Positions 11,080 through 23,714 of a stretch of DNA of 64,000 nucleotides are shown one piece after another. Source of the DNA: Haplosporangium gracile (taxonomy: Eukaryota > Mortierellomycota > Mortierellomycetes > Mortierellales > Mortierellaceae); the NCBI GenBank assembly GCA_015499985.1, contig JAAAUF010000113.1:1-64000 (forward strand), written 5' to 3'. The number at the start of each line of letters is the position of its first letter. The stretch's first letter is position 1. The notes beneath the pieces are model-generated. The model ran no database searches and had not been told where the DNA came from. It saw only the letters and a list, made by a program, of their open reading frames with translations. A program made the translations under genes and the position numbers.

Positions 11080-14000
11080 ACAACAACGAAAACCATTACC
11101 GCCCCAGCAACGGTTACAGCAGCAACAATCATCCATACCAGTGCCGGTCCGACAAGTGCCTGATTCTCAATCGGTATCAAGACCAGCACCTGTACTTCTG
11201 CCATCATCAACCATTACTCCATCGCCACAGTCGAACTCACCATCGAAACTACAGAGTGATCCTCTTATTATACACTGGTACGAGGAACCCGAAGGGCGCG
11301 GTTCAGCGCAGGGGGAGCAAAGGCAAGTATCTGTCTGTCTGTTTGTTGTTGTTTGTTCACTTTGCAGCTGGCACACAGGGGGATGTTTATATGGAGAGAT
11401 GATGGCAGGTTACTCTGGTTGTCCTTTTTTTCCTGTTTTCCTGCAGTCGTCCCCGGGATAGCCCCATGGTGTTCTTGTTCAGAATATATATAGAACATGA
11501 GCATTCTGACACGACCGAGGGATACGAAAGGGGACAGAAACTTAGAAAAAAAAATAAGGGAGGAGTGAAAAGGAGAACAAAAGTGTTTGCTGATCTGTCA
11601 GGAGTGTCGTTGCGCAATAGTCAGCCAGCCGCAAAAAAACTGGCTTGATATATAGTTTAAGGGAAATAGTGACATCTCTGGCTTTAACGCGTTGCAGGGT
11701 TACATGGAATAGGTTCTGGGAGACATCAGGAAGGAATGAAGAAAAAGAGTAGTATTAACAAGAACAACGACAGATAGGCCAAACCTGCGCGAGAACGAAC
11801 GAGAGCGAGCGATAAGGGGAGAAAAAAAGGCGTGTTCAAGGAGTAAGAATGAAAGATCGAGAGCAAGAGCAAGAAAGACAGAGAGAGAGAGAGCGTTTGT
11901 GTTAGTAGCTGCTTTAACAGCTGGGATTTTGGCTTGCTGGGTTGAGGAGCAACAAGAAATATCGAGAGCAAATCTCATTCAGGAGGTTCATGGTTAATGA
12001 ACCAAGCAAGGTCTTTATTTTTCTTGTTACAGAAAGAACGAGAGAAAACATGAGATTGCAATTATTAAAAGATAGAACAAAAGAGAGCGAAATGCCAGCA
12101 GCAGCATTGTGCATTGACCAAATGTCACCTGGACTGACAAGGAGTGTAGCGTGTGCCTCCCCCTGGTTCCTGCTTATTTTTACCCTCCTGTTCGTTAAAA
12201 ACAAGCGTCCACTCCCTCCCTCCCTCCTTCCTTCCTTCCTTCCTCCCTTGGAGACATATTAGTGCAATAGTAGGATCAACCATGGTGCCTTGGATGTTAC
12301 AAAACTCTTGAGGTTATGGTTGTGTCCCTTAACTAACTTCCTTCTCTTCTTTGTTTATTTCCTTCGTTTTTTTTTCCATCCACTCCTCCATCGTCCCCCG
12401 TTTCCCTATCACACAGCACTCCACTCACACCGGTGATAATCACCCTTCCAAGCACGGACACCAACACATCAATAGTGACACAACAGTGGTCTAAGAACAT
12501 CTCACCCACTCCTGTCCCAGCCATCCCTATTCCCCAAACATCATTTGCCTCTGGTATCCTCCCTTCGTCCATCTCACCCCCTGCATCACCTGGCACGTCT
12601 CAGGCATCCAAAGCCCGACAGCGCAGAGTATCGTCTGTCTCTAGCAGCCACAGCATTCGACAAGTCGGCACATACGGAGGCGGTAGCAGAGTTCCGATGA
12701 TGTCCCCAGCCAGAAAAGCCAATCCTTATTACTCTGGCGTCATCGCCCGCTTCTCCAACGCCGGCAGACATTCGCCTCATGACCGCGATCACTCCTCGTC
12801 GTCATCGAAGCGGAGGAGTGTTGTTGCGGTCGGAGGCGAGCGCGCCAAAGTAGGAGCTGTGGCCACATCAAGTCGTGACAAGTTGACGATGACGGAAACA
12901 ATAAGTCAGGATCTCCCAAATCCTATAGTGCCGACCAAAGCTCGTCCTTTATCGACCGCGTCGACTGTCAGCAGCATTATATCCGGAGTCAAGGAAATAG
13001 AACCACTGCCGGCATTACCGTTTCATCAGGAATCGATTGAGGAGTCCAATGACGAGCACGAGGCCACCTCCCACTCTTCCTTTATGTCGAGTCCCGTCCA
13101 AGCCCCACTCATGTTTACGCCAACCTACGAAGAGGAGTATGATGTTGAGAAGGATAGTGTCAGGAACAGCATCCGAGGCTCGCCATTTTATGGGAAAGCA
13201 ACTTTTCCCTACACTGGAACTGTGCCCATCACCCATGGCCCTCGTACCTACAACACCCGCTCGGCCTCACCCCCCTCTGGGCGCACAGTCCCCATCCCTC
13301 CAGAGATTAACACTCAATTTGTAAGTCCATGGTTTATGCACATAATTGATAATACACTATTGCCCTGTCAAGTGCGCCAACTAATAATATATCATTATCC
13401 TTTTCAATTCAACTAGGCTGTTACGAGCGCGCGAACGATGGAATCGGCGAATGAACCCCAGTCTACAGGAGATTATATGCCCAGCAGCATGAGCGACGAC
13501 CTTGACGTGGATTCGCCCGGTTCGCAGTTTTCCTCGCATGCTGGATACGGCGAGCATGGAGGTGGAATTATTACGACAGAAGAAGGATGGGATGATTCTG
13601 AGTTACAGCAGGACGACAGTCTGAGACCAAACGCGCCGCCAGTTGTGATGGTCCAACGACCTTCGATGGAGCTCTCCATCCTCCCCGAGCAGCCCCCATT
13701 TGTTCAAAACACCCAGCCGCTTTCGTCAGCGTCGTCGGTCATGTCGTCGAACTCGACCAAGATGGTCCCTTCCGGTCCAGTCCGCCTTACCTCCGTCGCG
13801 CAGTGGTCAGAGTCCAGCTACGATCCATGCGCCCCTATCCGGTGGGATGAGCTGTTCGAGATGGATCCCAACAGCAAGGGACCGCTCTGGCTGAGTCATC
13901 GCGAGTTGGGTCAGATCCCACACGAGTTCTTTGACGGACTGAGGAATTTGAGAGAGCTCTACTTGGATCACAATGACATCAAGGTCGTGCCCGACTCTCT

Positions 14001-17000
14001 TCTGAAACTCACCAAACTGGATGTCCTTGATCTCAGCTGCAACTCGATCAGCAGTTTTCACTCCGCGTTCAAGATGAAGAAACTGAAGAACCTCCGACGA
14101 CTCAACTTGGACCACAATATGCTGACGGACATCTCGCCTATCTACAAGCTCAAGTCTCTCCGGGAACTGCGGATGAACCACAACTTTGTTCCATACCTGG
14201 CGATCGCGATCCAGAATATGACCAAGCTCAAGATCCTCGCCATGGAGTCTAACTCGCTCTCGACCCTGCCAGAGACGATGGGCAAGCTGGGTAACCTCTG
14301 CGAGCTACGACTTTCAGACAACAACCTTCGAGCCCTGCCCGAGTCCATTGGATCGATCCGTACCCTGCAAGTCTTGGCCCTGCGTTCGAATCTGCTGGAG
14401 AGGCTACCAGAATCATGGAAGGACATGGAGAACCTTTCAACCTTGGATTTGGCCAGTAACAAGTTGACCAGCTTGCCCGCAGATATCGTTCGACTTCCCA
14501 AGCTAACCCACCTGGATCTCCACGACAATCAGATCCGCGCCTTGCCCGATAAGATTGGTCAACTCAGCAACTTGGTCGTGCTTCAACTCTGCAATAACCA
14601 ACTCAGGGAGCTTCCTCGTGACATCGGACGGCTGAAGGATCTGCACGACCTTGTGCTCTCCTTCAACCAACTACGCAGACTGCCAGACGAGATTGGAAAG
14701 CTGAACAAGTTGCAGGAACTCAAGTTAGACAACAACCCTCTACGATCGTTGCCTAAGACGATCCAACGCTTGACTAATGTGCGACGCGTTCACTTGCAAG
14801 GGTGCGAACTCCACGACCTGCCGATCGAGTTGGGCGTCGCCTTTAAGGAACTCATTCACCTGGACTTGTCTGGAAACCGATTTGAGGTCATGCCCGCATT
14901 GGATCAGATGACGCGCCTGGAGGAGCTTTACATTTCCAACAACCTGCTGCGTGAGATCGGGACATCGTCGTTGAACCTTCAAACTCCCAACAACATCAAC
15001 AACACCAACAACAGCTATAACACTGGAACCATCTCAGGACCAATGGGTGGCGGTTTAGGATTAGCCAACAGCGCACAGCTTGGTACAGGACACGGATCTC
15101 TCTCGAGCCAGACTGCCAGCGCAAGTTCCAGCCATGGAGGAACTATTCTGGTCAACGCGTCGACCGGTCAGGGATCAACTGGGGGCGCCTCAGGAACACT
15201 CAACATGGGAGGAGGAGTGACTTCCAGCAAGTTGTCAGAGCTAAAGCGACTCCGTGTTTTTGAGGCCAGCAACAACCAGATTCGTGTCTTGTCGCCCAAG
15301 ATTAATATGCTTCCTTGCTTGGAGGTGTTGGATCTGAGCGACAACTTGTTGACCTGGTTGCCCAAGGAAGTTGGCGATCTCGCGGATCTGAAGATTCTGA
15401 TTCTTGAAGGCAACCCCATCAAGTCTCTGCCGTCTTCGCTCTCAAAACTCATGGGCAGTCTCGAGGTCTTTAGGATCGGCGAGTGGCCCGAGAATGGCTT
15501 CGAGATCACCAGAGTAAGTTGTTGTGTCATCATCAGACGCTTTGTTTACACTTTTCGTACCCCAGAAAGGAGCTTGATTACTGACTGGGCTTTTTGTTTC
15601 TCTATCGGTACTTAGGAGCAGGCGCAGATGAACATGAAGATCAATGTGTTGCAGATGTTCATGCCACAGCAGATCGAGAGGACTTTGTTGATGAGGATGC
15701 ACGACTCGATCCTCAAACGCGTACAGGAACTCGACAGCCAACGGTACAGAGATGAGCACGACTTGGACAAAGTGACAGGATCCGGCCTCCACTCTAAAGC
15801 GTTGACAACCACCCCTCAGCGCGTCCCTGGAGCCTCCTTTGCGCTGGCGACCAACCTTGTAAGCGCTATGCAGCAGGCCCGTTTAGGAAGTTTGCCATTG
15901 GAGGCAGATGTACGGGCTCGTCTTGGAATTACTCAGGGTCTTGCGATTGCGACCCAGAACATGATGGCGCACCGCGACTTTTCGCTGCCAACCTCTTCAT
16001 CCGGAAACGAGAGCCAGGCGACGTCCATCACTGGTTCGGGCTACCACTCGACTTCCTCGGCCATGTTGAGTATGAACAGTGAGGGTATCAACCCCAACTA
16101 TGGTGACTACTCGGCTTCAGCTGTCAGGACTCTTCCAACTCTCCAATTCACCAACATTCGTGGCCAGGCGGGACCCATGACCTCGTTGCCCTTGACTTCC
16201 AGCCCCTTGACCGCCTCTGTTCCCTCGGGTCCATTGTCAGCCTTCCCTCTGCTCAACAGTCTCCGTACTCGCAAGAGCCAACAAAATCTTTCGGCCAAGA
16301 ACTCAGGCGCCGCAGGGACTCGTCCAAAGAGCATGTATAGTTATGGTGATCAATTGGATGCAGGTCAGGATGAAGCCTCGTCCCCTCAGGCATCATCCAC
16401 TCTCAGCAACCGCATGAGCCGCGTTTTCGACTTTAGCAACAGCAGCAGCAGTCACGGCAACAACGGAAGCGGCAAGCAGAAGAATAATGGCAGTGCTCCT
16501 AGGATCTCGACTCTAGAGTCTTCAACGTTGCAGCTGAGCACGGATGCGATGATGGCGCTCGGCTTGGGCTCTCAGCCCGGAACTGCTGGAAGCGTGATCG
16601 CCCGTGGTCATGGCTTTAATCGATTGGGATTCGGACTGGATCACGGATCAAGACTGGGAGACGGATCCTTGGCAGACCTCAAGAACTCAATGGCAATCAA
16701 AAGCTCTCCCTCCTTGACGTCGACACCCTTGCCTCTGCTCTCTGCCCTCCCCACATCACCAATCCCAAGTAACTCTGCTGCGAAGCAGGAGAAGGCCCGC
16801 ACATCCAAGACTTCGTTCGCACGACCCGTTTCGCCTCTGCCTACCCACGTCTCGGATTCTGCCATGAAATCGCCCTCTAGTCCCGGTAGAAGTGGCGGAT
16901 TTAGCACGGAAAAGACTACGACTACGCTGCCCTGGCTGCGCCTCAAGTCCTCCTCGGGCGTGCCCCAAAGTTTCTCGCAGGACAGCGGATACCAGCAACC

Positions 17001-17781
17001 CAGCGGCGACTTTCCTCCAGCTTCCGCTTCGATCGCGTCAACGGCAACATCCATGTCGACAACTTCGTTGCTGCTGCAGCCTACCGTCAATGGTCTCCCC
17101 ATCTCTGCGCCGACTCCACCACCCATCTTGCTGGACTATACCCTGGAAACGTCGACCTTGGACATCCCCTCGCATTTGTACTATAGTGCCAATGGCGATG
17201 ATGTTGACGGTGATATGCCTGCCGGTGAGCATGACGGAGATGATGAGCTGTCTCGTTTGGGCGACGGTATGGATCTTGATGGCGAGACCGAGGACGACAG
17301 TATTTCGACGACAACGGGTGGTCGTGCCGAGAGAACTCGTCCACGGATCAAGACCAAGGCACCCCTGGTTGAATCTCAGACCAAATCTCAACAGGAAGCC
17401 TACCAGCAGCAACAATTTCTCCAACAACAACAGCAGCAACATCAATACCAGGCGACCACTACGGATCCAGTTCTGAAGATTGCGGTACTGAAGGGCATCT
17501 ACGATCAAATTCTGCAGAACATGGATCAAATGGTGGAGCAGAATGTGCAAGAGTCGCCGGCTAAGAAGAACAACAACAACAACAAGTTCAAGTTGCTGAA
17601 TACGCTCAAGTTCTTAAAGGCGGATCGGAACGGCAATGGGAGCAGCAGTAATAACAGCAGCACCAACAACCATCATCAGCACTCTATACAAGTCCAACAT
17701 CACAACCATCGTCATCACCACCAAGGATCTTTGTCGAGCTCTCTTGTTGGCCACCACCCCATGACCACCACCCTTCAGTAA
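9116..17781 (+). CDS. giant leucine-rich-repeat protein with polyQ N-terminus
   Basis: Four exons, 9116-11322, 12417-13320, 13417-15513 and 15616-17781, keep one frame and give 2457 aa. The N-terminal ~1200 residues are Ser/Thr/Pro-rich and disordered, with Gln tracts. From about residue 1200 there are some 18 leucine-rich repeats (first 'LRELYLDHNDIKVVP'; later 'LTHLDLHDNQIRALP') of the SHOC2/LRRC40 intracellular type. An Asn/Ser/Gly insert of about 80 residues (14985-15230) interrupts them after repeat 15. The remaining 720 residues are Ser-rich with His/Gln/Asn tracts. I see no kinase, GTPase or cyclase motif, no signal peptide and no membrane span. It is best described as a cytoplasmic scaffold; a Sog2-like role in morphogenesis is only a guess. 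Exon 1 must leave by a GC donor (AG|GCAAGT at 11323) to meet exon 2 in frame; the GT four bases on would break the frame. Confidence 0.85.
11015..11074 (+). repeat. polyglutamine tract (CAA then CAG), 20 codons
   Basis: Twenty consecutive Gln codons, first CAA and then CAG, lie inside exon 1 of the LRR gene. Shorter Gln runs occur at about 10262-10297 and 10467-10530. The switch from CAA to CAG suggests two separate expansions. Length variation between strains is likely. Confidence 0.95.
11323..12416 (+). other. 1094-nt GC-AG intron of the LRR gene
   Basis: The donor is AG|GCAAGT and the acceptor CACACAG|C. It is ten times longer than other introns here. It contains purine-rich stretches and, near its 3' end, a C/T-rich block with CCCTCCCTCCCTCC and TTCCTTCC repeats at 12209-12245. 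That block resembles the leaders upstream of genes in this window, so an internal promoter is conceivable. No in-frame ATG precedes the LRR part of exon 2 until about 12697. Confidence 0.6.
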
Positions 17782-18539
17782 TGGATTGTTAGGATGGATG
17801 GCGTTTTTTTTATCTTTCGACGCTTAATTATTGCTTTTTAATGAACGCAGATTTTTGTCCTTCGTTCCTTTTGTGAGAATGGACATGATCATGATTACTT
17901 TCTTCTTAACCAACCCAAAAAATCATTTTTTTACGAATTTTTTCAAATCCTCGGGAAGTGTTCTTCCCACCTTGTAGTTTAGGTCATTTTTTCATTCCTT
18001 CTTTTTCTTGTACTCTTTGCTTATTTATACCCTAGTTTACCTCAACATAGAAAAAAAAATACATTTGTTCAACGATCGTCTCAAAGAAAAAAAGCATACC
18101 TGCACGAAAATTGAGTTTTGACAGTTGAATGGTCGAGAATAAGCATCATTTTTGCTGCGGCTATCGAAAGACAAAAATCCGCCAAAGTCCCGCCACACCT
18201 CAAGGAAGATTGCCAAAAAAAAAAAAAAAAAAAAGGGGGAACTCAAGTTGTATTTTTTATTTACTTTTGTCACTTTTCGCTTCTTGCCCTTCTTCCTTCC
18301 ACTTTCTTCCAATGTCCACTTTTTCTTCTTTCCTTATCGCATCACCTTCCTGATTCATAGTTTCTTCTGCTCTCCCTTGTCCCTATCCTTTCGTCTTCCG
18401 CCTCCTACCTCGGTTCCTCACGCAACACGCTCACCTTTGGCACTGACACCACACAACCCACGCTTCTCACAACAAACGAGAAATTTACGGACCCACGGAC
18501 TTACCAAGAAAGACACAAGACCAAATTCTTCAACACTTC
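17782..18539. other. intergenic
   Basis: This is the 3' flank of the LRR gene. It contains several A and T homopolymers, including a run of 19 A at 18216-18234, and a C/T-rich stretch. No coding region is supported. Confidence 0.5.
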
Positions 18540-19195
18540 ACAAACCCGACCTTACATCCTGCATCCGTGTTTCTAGCACCTGGTCCCGCCTCTTCACCCC
18601 GCCTCTATGGCGATCTATCAGCATCTCTAAATCCCGGGACTGTGGATACGCAATCATCATTTACATGCCTCCTCCTGGGATCAGCCATGGGGGTATTCAT
18701 TTTGTGTACTTCAAAAAGATGAATCTAGCACGCTGATGGTCGAGGGCGGGCAGGAATATATAGGAATGGGCATCTAATTCGGGAGTTGAGTATTTTTCAG
18801 CTACGGCGTTTGGGGGTGGGGCTTAGGGGTTGAATAATCCCCGGCCGGAAGAGAACGTGGAGGAGGACAAGGAGAATTAGGAAAAGACGAAGAGGAGGAG
18901 AAGGAGGAGGAGGAGGGCTCAGCACTGCCTCCGATAGTAGTAACAGCACCATCACCACCACCACCGCCGCCGCCGTCATCACATAAGTCTGCTCTCGGTC
19001 ATTGCCTTTGACAAAATTACAACCTCAAGAACCTGGCACATTTGGTGATCCTCAACCTTTACCACGAACGACCAGGCCCGGACAGATCCGTCGTCTATCG
19101 GTCGCTTGTGAACAGTTGGCTGGAGGCGTTACTAGAAAGCTTGGAGACATTGTCCATGGATATGCCTTGGTCGAGTTGCGATGATCGACGTGTCG
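18540..19195 (+). pseudogene. F-box/LRR gene relic
   Basis: At 18545-18640 the + strand encodes 'PDLTSCIRVSSTWSRLF' followed by TPPLWRS, the second half of the fungal F-box core as seen in related genes. The frame ends at 18735 without further family sequence. At 19026-19185 another frame encodes 'NLKNLAHLVILNLYHERP', which looks like a leucine-rich repeat, but it is preceded by a stop at about 19008. Between them is a purine-rich stretch. The two pieces have the order expected for one F-box/LRR gene. With no start, no joining frame and low-complexity between, I read it as a decayed copy. It could be a live gene with unseen introns, but that is less likely. Confidence 0.4.
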
Positions 19196-20364
19196 GACAA
19201 CAAGGGCGGCCGTCTCTTCCTCCTCCTCCTTGCTTTCACTTGTCTGAACACAGTTGCGTCTTTCCATTACATTTTTTTTCTCTCTCTCTCTGCAACCACG
19301 CTCATCCTTCTTTTTTTCTGTTTCCTCATTTTCATTTGGGTTCCACGTTCTATCAATCAACAAAAAAAGGAAAAAAAAAATGAAAACAAATAGGCAATGC
19401 TTCCTTCCACCTCAACCTCAGCCTTCTCCACTACCCCCACCTCCAACTCAGCCACCCCTACTTTTGTCCTACTTTTTGTATATGACTAAACAGCAGCCTC
19501 TGCTCGAATGCTTACAATCATCAGCCACTTCCTCTATGCGCATATCTTGTAAATCTCAAAAACATTTTGTATCCGTTGGACAATCGCGATGACCCCGTCC
19601 TGGAAAATATCAACTTCCCGTCATCATTCTTGTTCTCTTCTCTTGCCTTAGCCTCTATTCCGCTTCTCTTTCCTCCGCCGTCTCCACCGATCTTTACGAT
19701 ATAACTTGACTTTGAACTACTTTTTCACTTGGAAGGTGAACTCACACTTACTGTCTTTTCTCTTTCCCGCCCTCCTTATTTTTAAAAGAAAGGAAATGGG
19801 TACATTAGTCAACACATAAGCACAAGCCGTATAACAAGAATGATGAGTTTGGTTTGCCGAACGAAAGAAAAAAAATCTACCTCGATTCTATGCACATATT
19901 GATTATTCTAACACCCAAGGTCTCTAAGTAAATACATCTTGGGTCCCCTGTCGCTCTATGCAGCCAAGGAAAAGTGGAAAAACTCCCGTTTGGAAAAATA
20001 AAAATCTTGGAGCACATGTAGAGTGGTATATGATCTAGCGTTAATGCCAACGCCTGTCCTCTCATTTCTCTCCCTGTACTGCTCACGCTTTTTTTTTGTT
20101 TCTTTCGGAGAAGGATTGTAGCACGAGCTGTCAGGTTGGAAGCGCGTATTGATTTGAAAAGGCAATGGTGGCCCTATATTTGACAATTGACCGAACGGGT
20201 CCTGTTCCTTTTAGCGGTTTTCAGAACCCGCATCGACGTAAATTGAAAATGAGAGGGCATCGAAATGTTCCGTTGTGGCGCCTGCTTACATCTTGAGTCT
20301 GCCATAGGCTTTTCAGAGTTTGTCCAACAACCGTCCCCAACTGCAGTGACCACTGCGAGACAAA
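19196..20364. other. gene-poor stretch
   Basis: No gene, RNA or repeat is supported. There are T-rich and C/T-rich blocks at 19260-19480 and 19620-19790. Open frames here have no family resemblance or splice context. Confidence 0.4.
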
Positions 20365-20981
20365 ATGCCTCGACAAGGAAACACCATCGGCGTTCATAGT
20401 GACATTGACGACCGCTTGAGCAAACAAAGTAACGACAATCGTCAACAACCAGTCCAATCGTCCCACAAGTAAAGCATGCTCACGCATTACACGACAACTA
20501 TATGGCTGCGAGGAAAACACATTAAAACTGATAAACGCGGTGCAGTATGCCCAGACAAAGACGTTTTATTGTTTATTGTTCGCTCGTTGTATTTTCTTTG
20601 TTATGTGTCTCTTTGTTCATTCATTCATTTACACTTTTTGGCGCCTTTACGGTAAGTGTTCCTTTACGTTCTTCTTCCTTGTTAACATTTGCATCTGACT
20701 TTCGTTATTCCTTCTGGGCATCTATCCTTCTTTACTTTGGCTCTCACTCTGACCACCGGCTGGACGCACTTGGGGCCTACAAGTAATCTCAAACACGCAG
20801 AGCAAAATATTTTGAATCGTATTTTATGGTAACTCACTACTTCTGTTTGATATAGCGCATCCGTTTACCGTTCCAACACGAAGGGCTCCAGGAAAAAGCG
20901 GAAGTGGCATCAGCGGATCACCGGAACCTGGATACGGGCATCTCAACGCATGACTACCTTGGTATACAGGATTCGACATAA
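20365..20981 (+). CDS. small single-pass membrane protein, unrecognised
   Basis: I built this from three short exons, 20365-20468, 20546-20651 and 20856-20981, that join exactly in phase (336 nt, 111 aa). The introns have GTAAAG...GTGCAG and GTAAGT...TATAG borders. The first 35 residues are polar and start MPRQGNTIGV. The second exon begins MPRQRRF, then gives one strong hydrophobic span (about residues 43-70, 'CSLVVFSLLCVSLFIHSF'). The last 41 residues are polar and end in HDYLGIQDST. The basic RQRR before the span predicts a type II orientation, N-terminus in the cytosol. I recognise no family. Supporting points are consensus introns, one exon-one topology element, and an open third exon of 42 codons. 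An alternative is that translation starts at the second exon ATG (20547). The flanks are gene-poor. Confidence 0.5.
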
Positions 20982-23714
20982 GTTCTTGGTGTTAACTGGC
21001 AGTTAGCGACAGCCATCACAAGAAGCAACAATAAAACAGTATTGTGTATTCAGTAACAGCTGAATTGTTTGTCATGGATGTCATTGGGTGTACGCACCAG
21101 TCCTGCATATTTCACTAGTAATTTAGGAGTAACGTATTGCGTGCCCACGTTCGTCCTAACACGTGCGCCTCCACTTATTTTAAGCTCGATCAGTCCGACG
21201 CGTCGAGGACTAGAGCGAATCAACACCTCTTATATCAGCAGTCATGGACCTTATTTGAAGACGAAAAAAAAAAAAGCATGGACTGATGGATCCAAGCAAG
21301 GAGCGATGATAAGTGGCATTGATGCAGTGATCCAAGTCATGCGTATGATGGAGATCACGTTCCTTTTTTCCGCTTTGTGGGCGCCCATGGTATTCAACTT
21401 TACTGTTTTATTTTGACCATTTCTTTTTATGTATTCGAGATTTGATTGACAATATGAACAATCAGTCCTCCAACACCCGATAGTCTTTTTAAGTGGTGAT
21501 GGTGCATGAAATGTAATCGGTCGTGAAATATGTAGTGATAACCAACCACCCCTCAAACGACACATGTATAAAAGAAGGCACAGCCGAATCTTTTATTTTT
21601 CAAGCCTGTCCCTATATTAGTGATCGCTGCCTTACATCTGGAGGGGTTCCCGTTTGATAATGTGCCCCAGATATTCGTCCTTACAAAGACCCGTCTCCAG
21701 ACTCATCCCGTTTCTTTGGGTAGTATGCCTCTGTTGTATCTCCTTTTCTGGATACAAGTCGGCGTCCGCTTTTGTATCGTTCCTGAAGGGCAAACACAAA
21801 GTCGCACCAAAGTTTAATTCGGTTCGCAGAGACGAAGAGAATATACATGTCTTCACTCACCGGTCTTCCAGTGCCTGAGGGTATTTGTGAAGGATTGATG
21901 AGTGGAATCTTGAGTCGACCGTGCGACGGTATGAGTGTATAAAGAGGTGTGGCGACTGGAGTAGCGAAAGGGATTCAATGAATGCCTAGCGGGTTCAAGA
22001 ACCTGTATTTGATGCTCAGGAAAGGGACGCTGATGGCGGCTTGTCCGTTGGGCGTCGAATCCAGTTCGTGATATTATTTCCCGCAACTGCACCCACCTTG
22101 TCCTTGCCCGTGGTGACGATGGTGCTTCCTGATGAGTGAATGTCATAATAAAAAGGTCGTCCGGGCCATGGTTGATGCGTTTTGTTTGTTGTCCTGATTT
22201 GAATGCAGAGTGAGAGAGAGTAAGTGCCGGAGATGAAGAAGAAAGCAGAGAGAAGAGAGAAGAGAGGAGAGTGCTCGTTCGCATTTTATTCTTTGTCGAC
22301 CGAAATTTGGTCGAGTTGAAGAAATGAAAATCCCTTTTTGCAAGTCACATCGGTCAACTTCTTTGGCCATTTGGCACCTTGTATTTTTTGTAGGGCGGCG
22401 GTGTCTCGTTCTTGCAAGTCATCCCTTCAACGATACTGCAGAGGTGGGTGCGACTATCAATTGGTGACAAAAGCGCGGCTATTTCTCACTCCAGTAAAGA
22501 CGTCAGAGGCATGTGGATACGGGAGAACGAAAGAGATGGACTTTCTATCAGTTAAAAATGTGTCTGCGGGTGCCAAGCATGGATTGGATTCAAGTTGCAC
22601 GAGCGGATGAGATCATTGTAAAGAAAGTCGGAGAGGACAGAGTGCGAATTCATCCGCTTGGATCATGGACTGTGCAACTAGATTGAAATAGGTATGAAGG
22701 AATGAAAAAAAATTGACGTCGGTGGAGGCGTGGTTCAAGTGCCTTAGCATGGCAAGAAGGGATCGGACTTTTCTCTCATTTCGCTTGACTAAGTTTGAAC
22801 AGACAAAAGGGATAAGAGGCAAAATATTTCACATGCCGGTCGCACACGGGCACGCCTTTATAAAATTTATTTTATCCTTCTACAAATTGACAATGAGCAC
22901 CGATCGAACTGTGGTTAATAAGCTGCATTCTTTCCTTTCTCTCTTGTATTCCACTATCCCATTTTCTCCTCCCTTCTTACCTGAGAACAAAATGGGCAAC
23001 AAGAAAACGATGACGGATGGGAGCACAATTGGCACTTGGCAATGGCATGGTTATGAAGGAAGGACATGGAGCTGAATTCGGTCGAGTCAGCAAGGCGTTA
23101 CAATAGGGTACAACGTCAAATATACCTGAGACTGGCTAAAGAGGGGGAGAGAAGAAAGGGCTCTCAATAAACATGATTACGCTTTTTTAACCGTTTGGTC
23201 CACTGCACAATGTGAGAGCATATTAAATACAAAGAGAAGAGGGGTGGATGAACAGCTGAGTTCGTTGCTGAAGGTATGAGTGGTGTGGGTGAAGTGAGAA
23301 CAACGCATATGTCGAATGTCACTCCTTCAGTTGCTCGTGCCTGAAGAGACAACGGATAGTCAAATAAAAACGGCTCCCTCCCTTCTCACTTCCTCTCCGC
23401 CTACTTTTTTTCCTCCGTTTTTCTCTTTTCCCTACTCATCACCAACTATTCCTTCGCTCATCCCTCCACTCTTCAATGCCAAACTAGAGAAACCCATCTC
23501 TCCTTGTGCTCATTCTCTCATTCACTTTTTCCTTGTCTCTTCCCCTAATCACTTTACCGCCCTGCCGTCAACTATCAAAAAGTAGCAGAGACTCAGCACA
23601 ACGGTGTTAACGGTCTCAGGAATAGTTATCACTCCCCGGCCCGGCTCCCCCACACTCTCACACGGCACCTCTCCGCACTCTTTCCTCGGCAATTGAGAGG
23701 ATCATTCTCCGACA
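20982..23714. other. gene-poor stretch with one weak minus-strand candidate
   Basis: No gene is firmly supported. On the minus strand an open frame from about 22284 to 21862 ends at a good donor, CCG|GTGAGTG. A second open frame of 50 codons (about 21792-21641, ending 'HIIKREPLQM') follows an acceptor CCTTCAG. Their phases do not match with these exact sites, so I do not propose a CDS. The rest is A/T-rich or C/T-rich DNA leading up to the ABC transporter gene. Confidence 0.3.

Noticed and set aside
10398..11210. Cys-rich and Val-rich open frames on the minus strand
   Set aside because: They are the antisense readings of CAA/CAG glutamine tracts in the LRR gene.
21641..22284. Two-exon minus-strand gene
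   Set aside because: Donor and acceptor look good but the phases do not join the two open frames, so no single product is supported.
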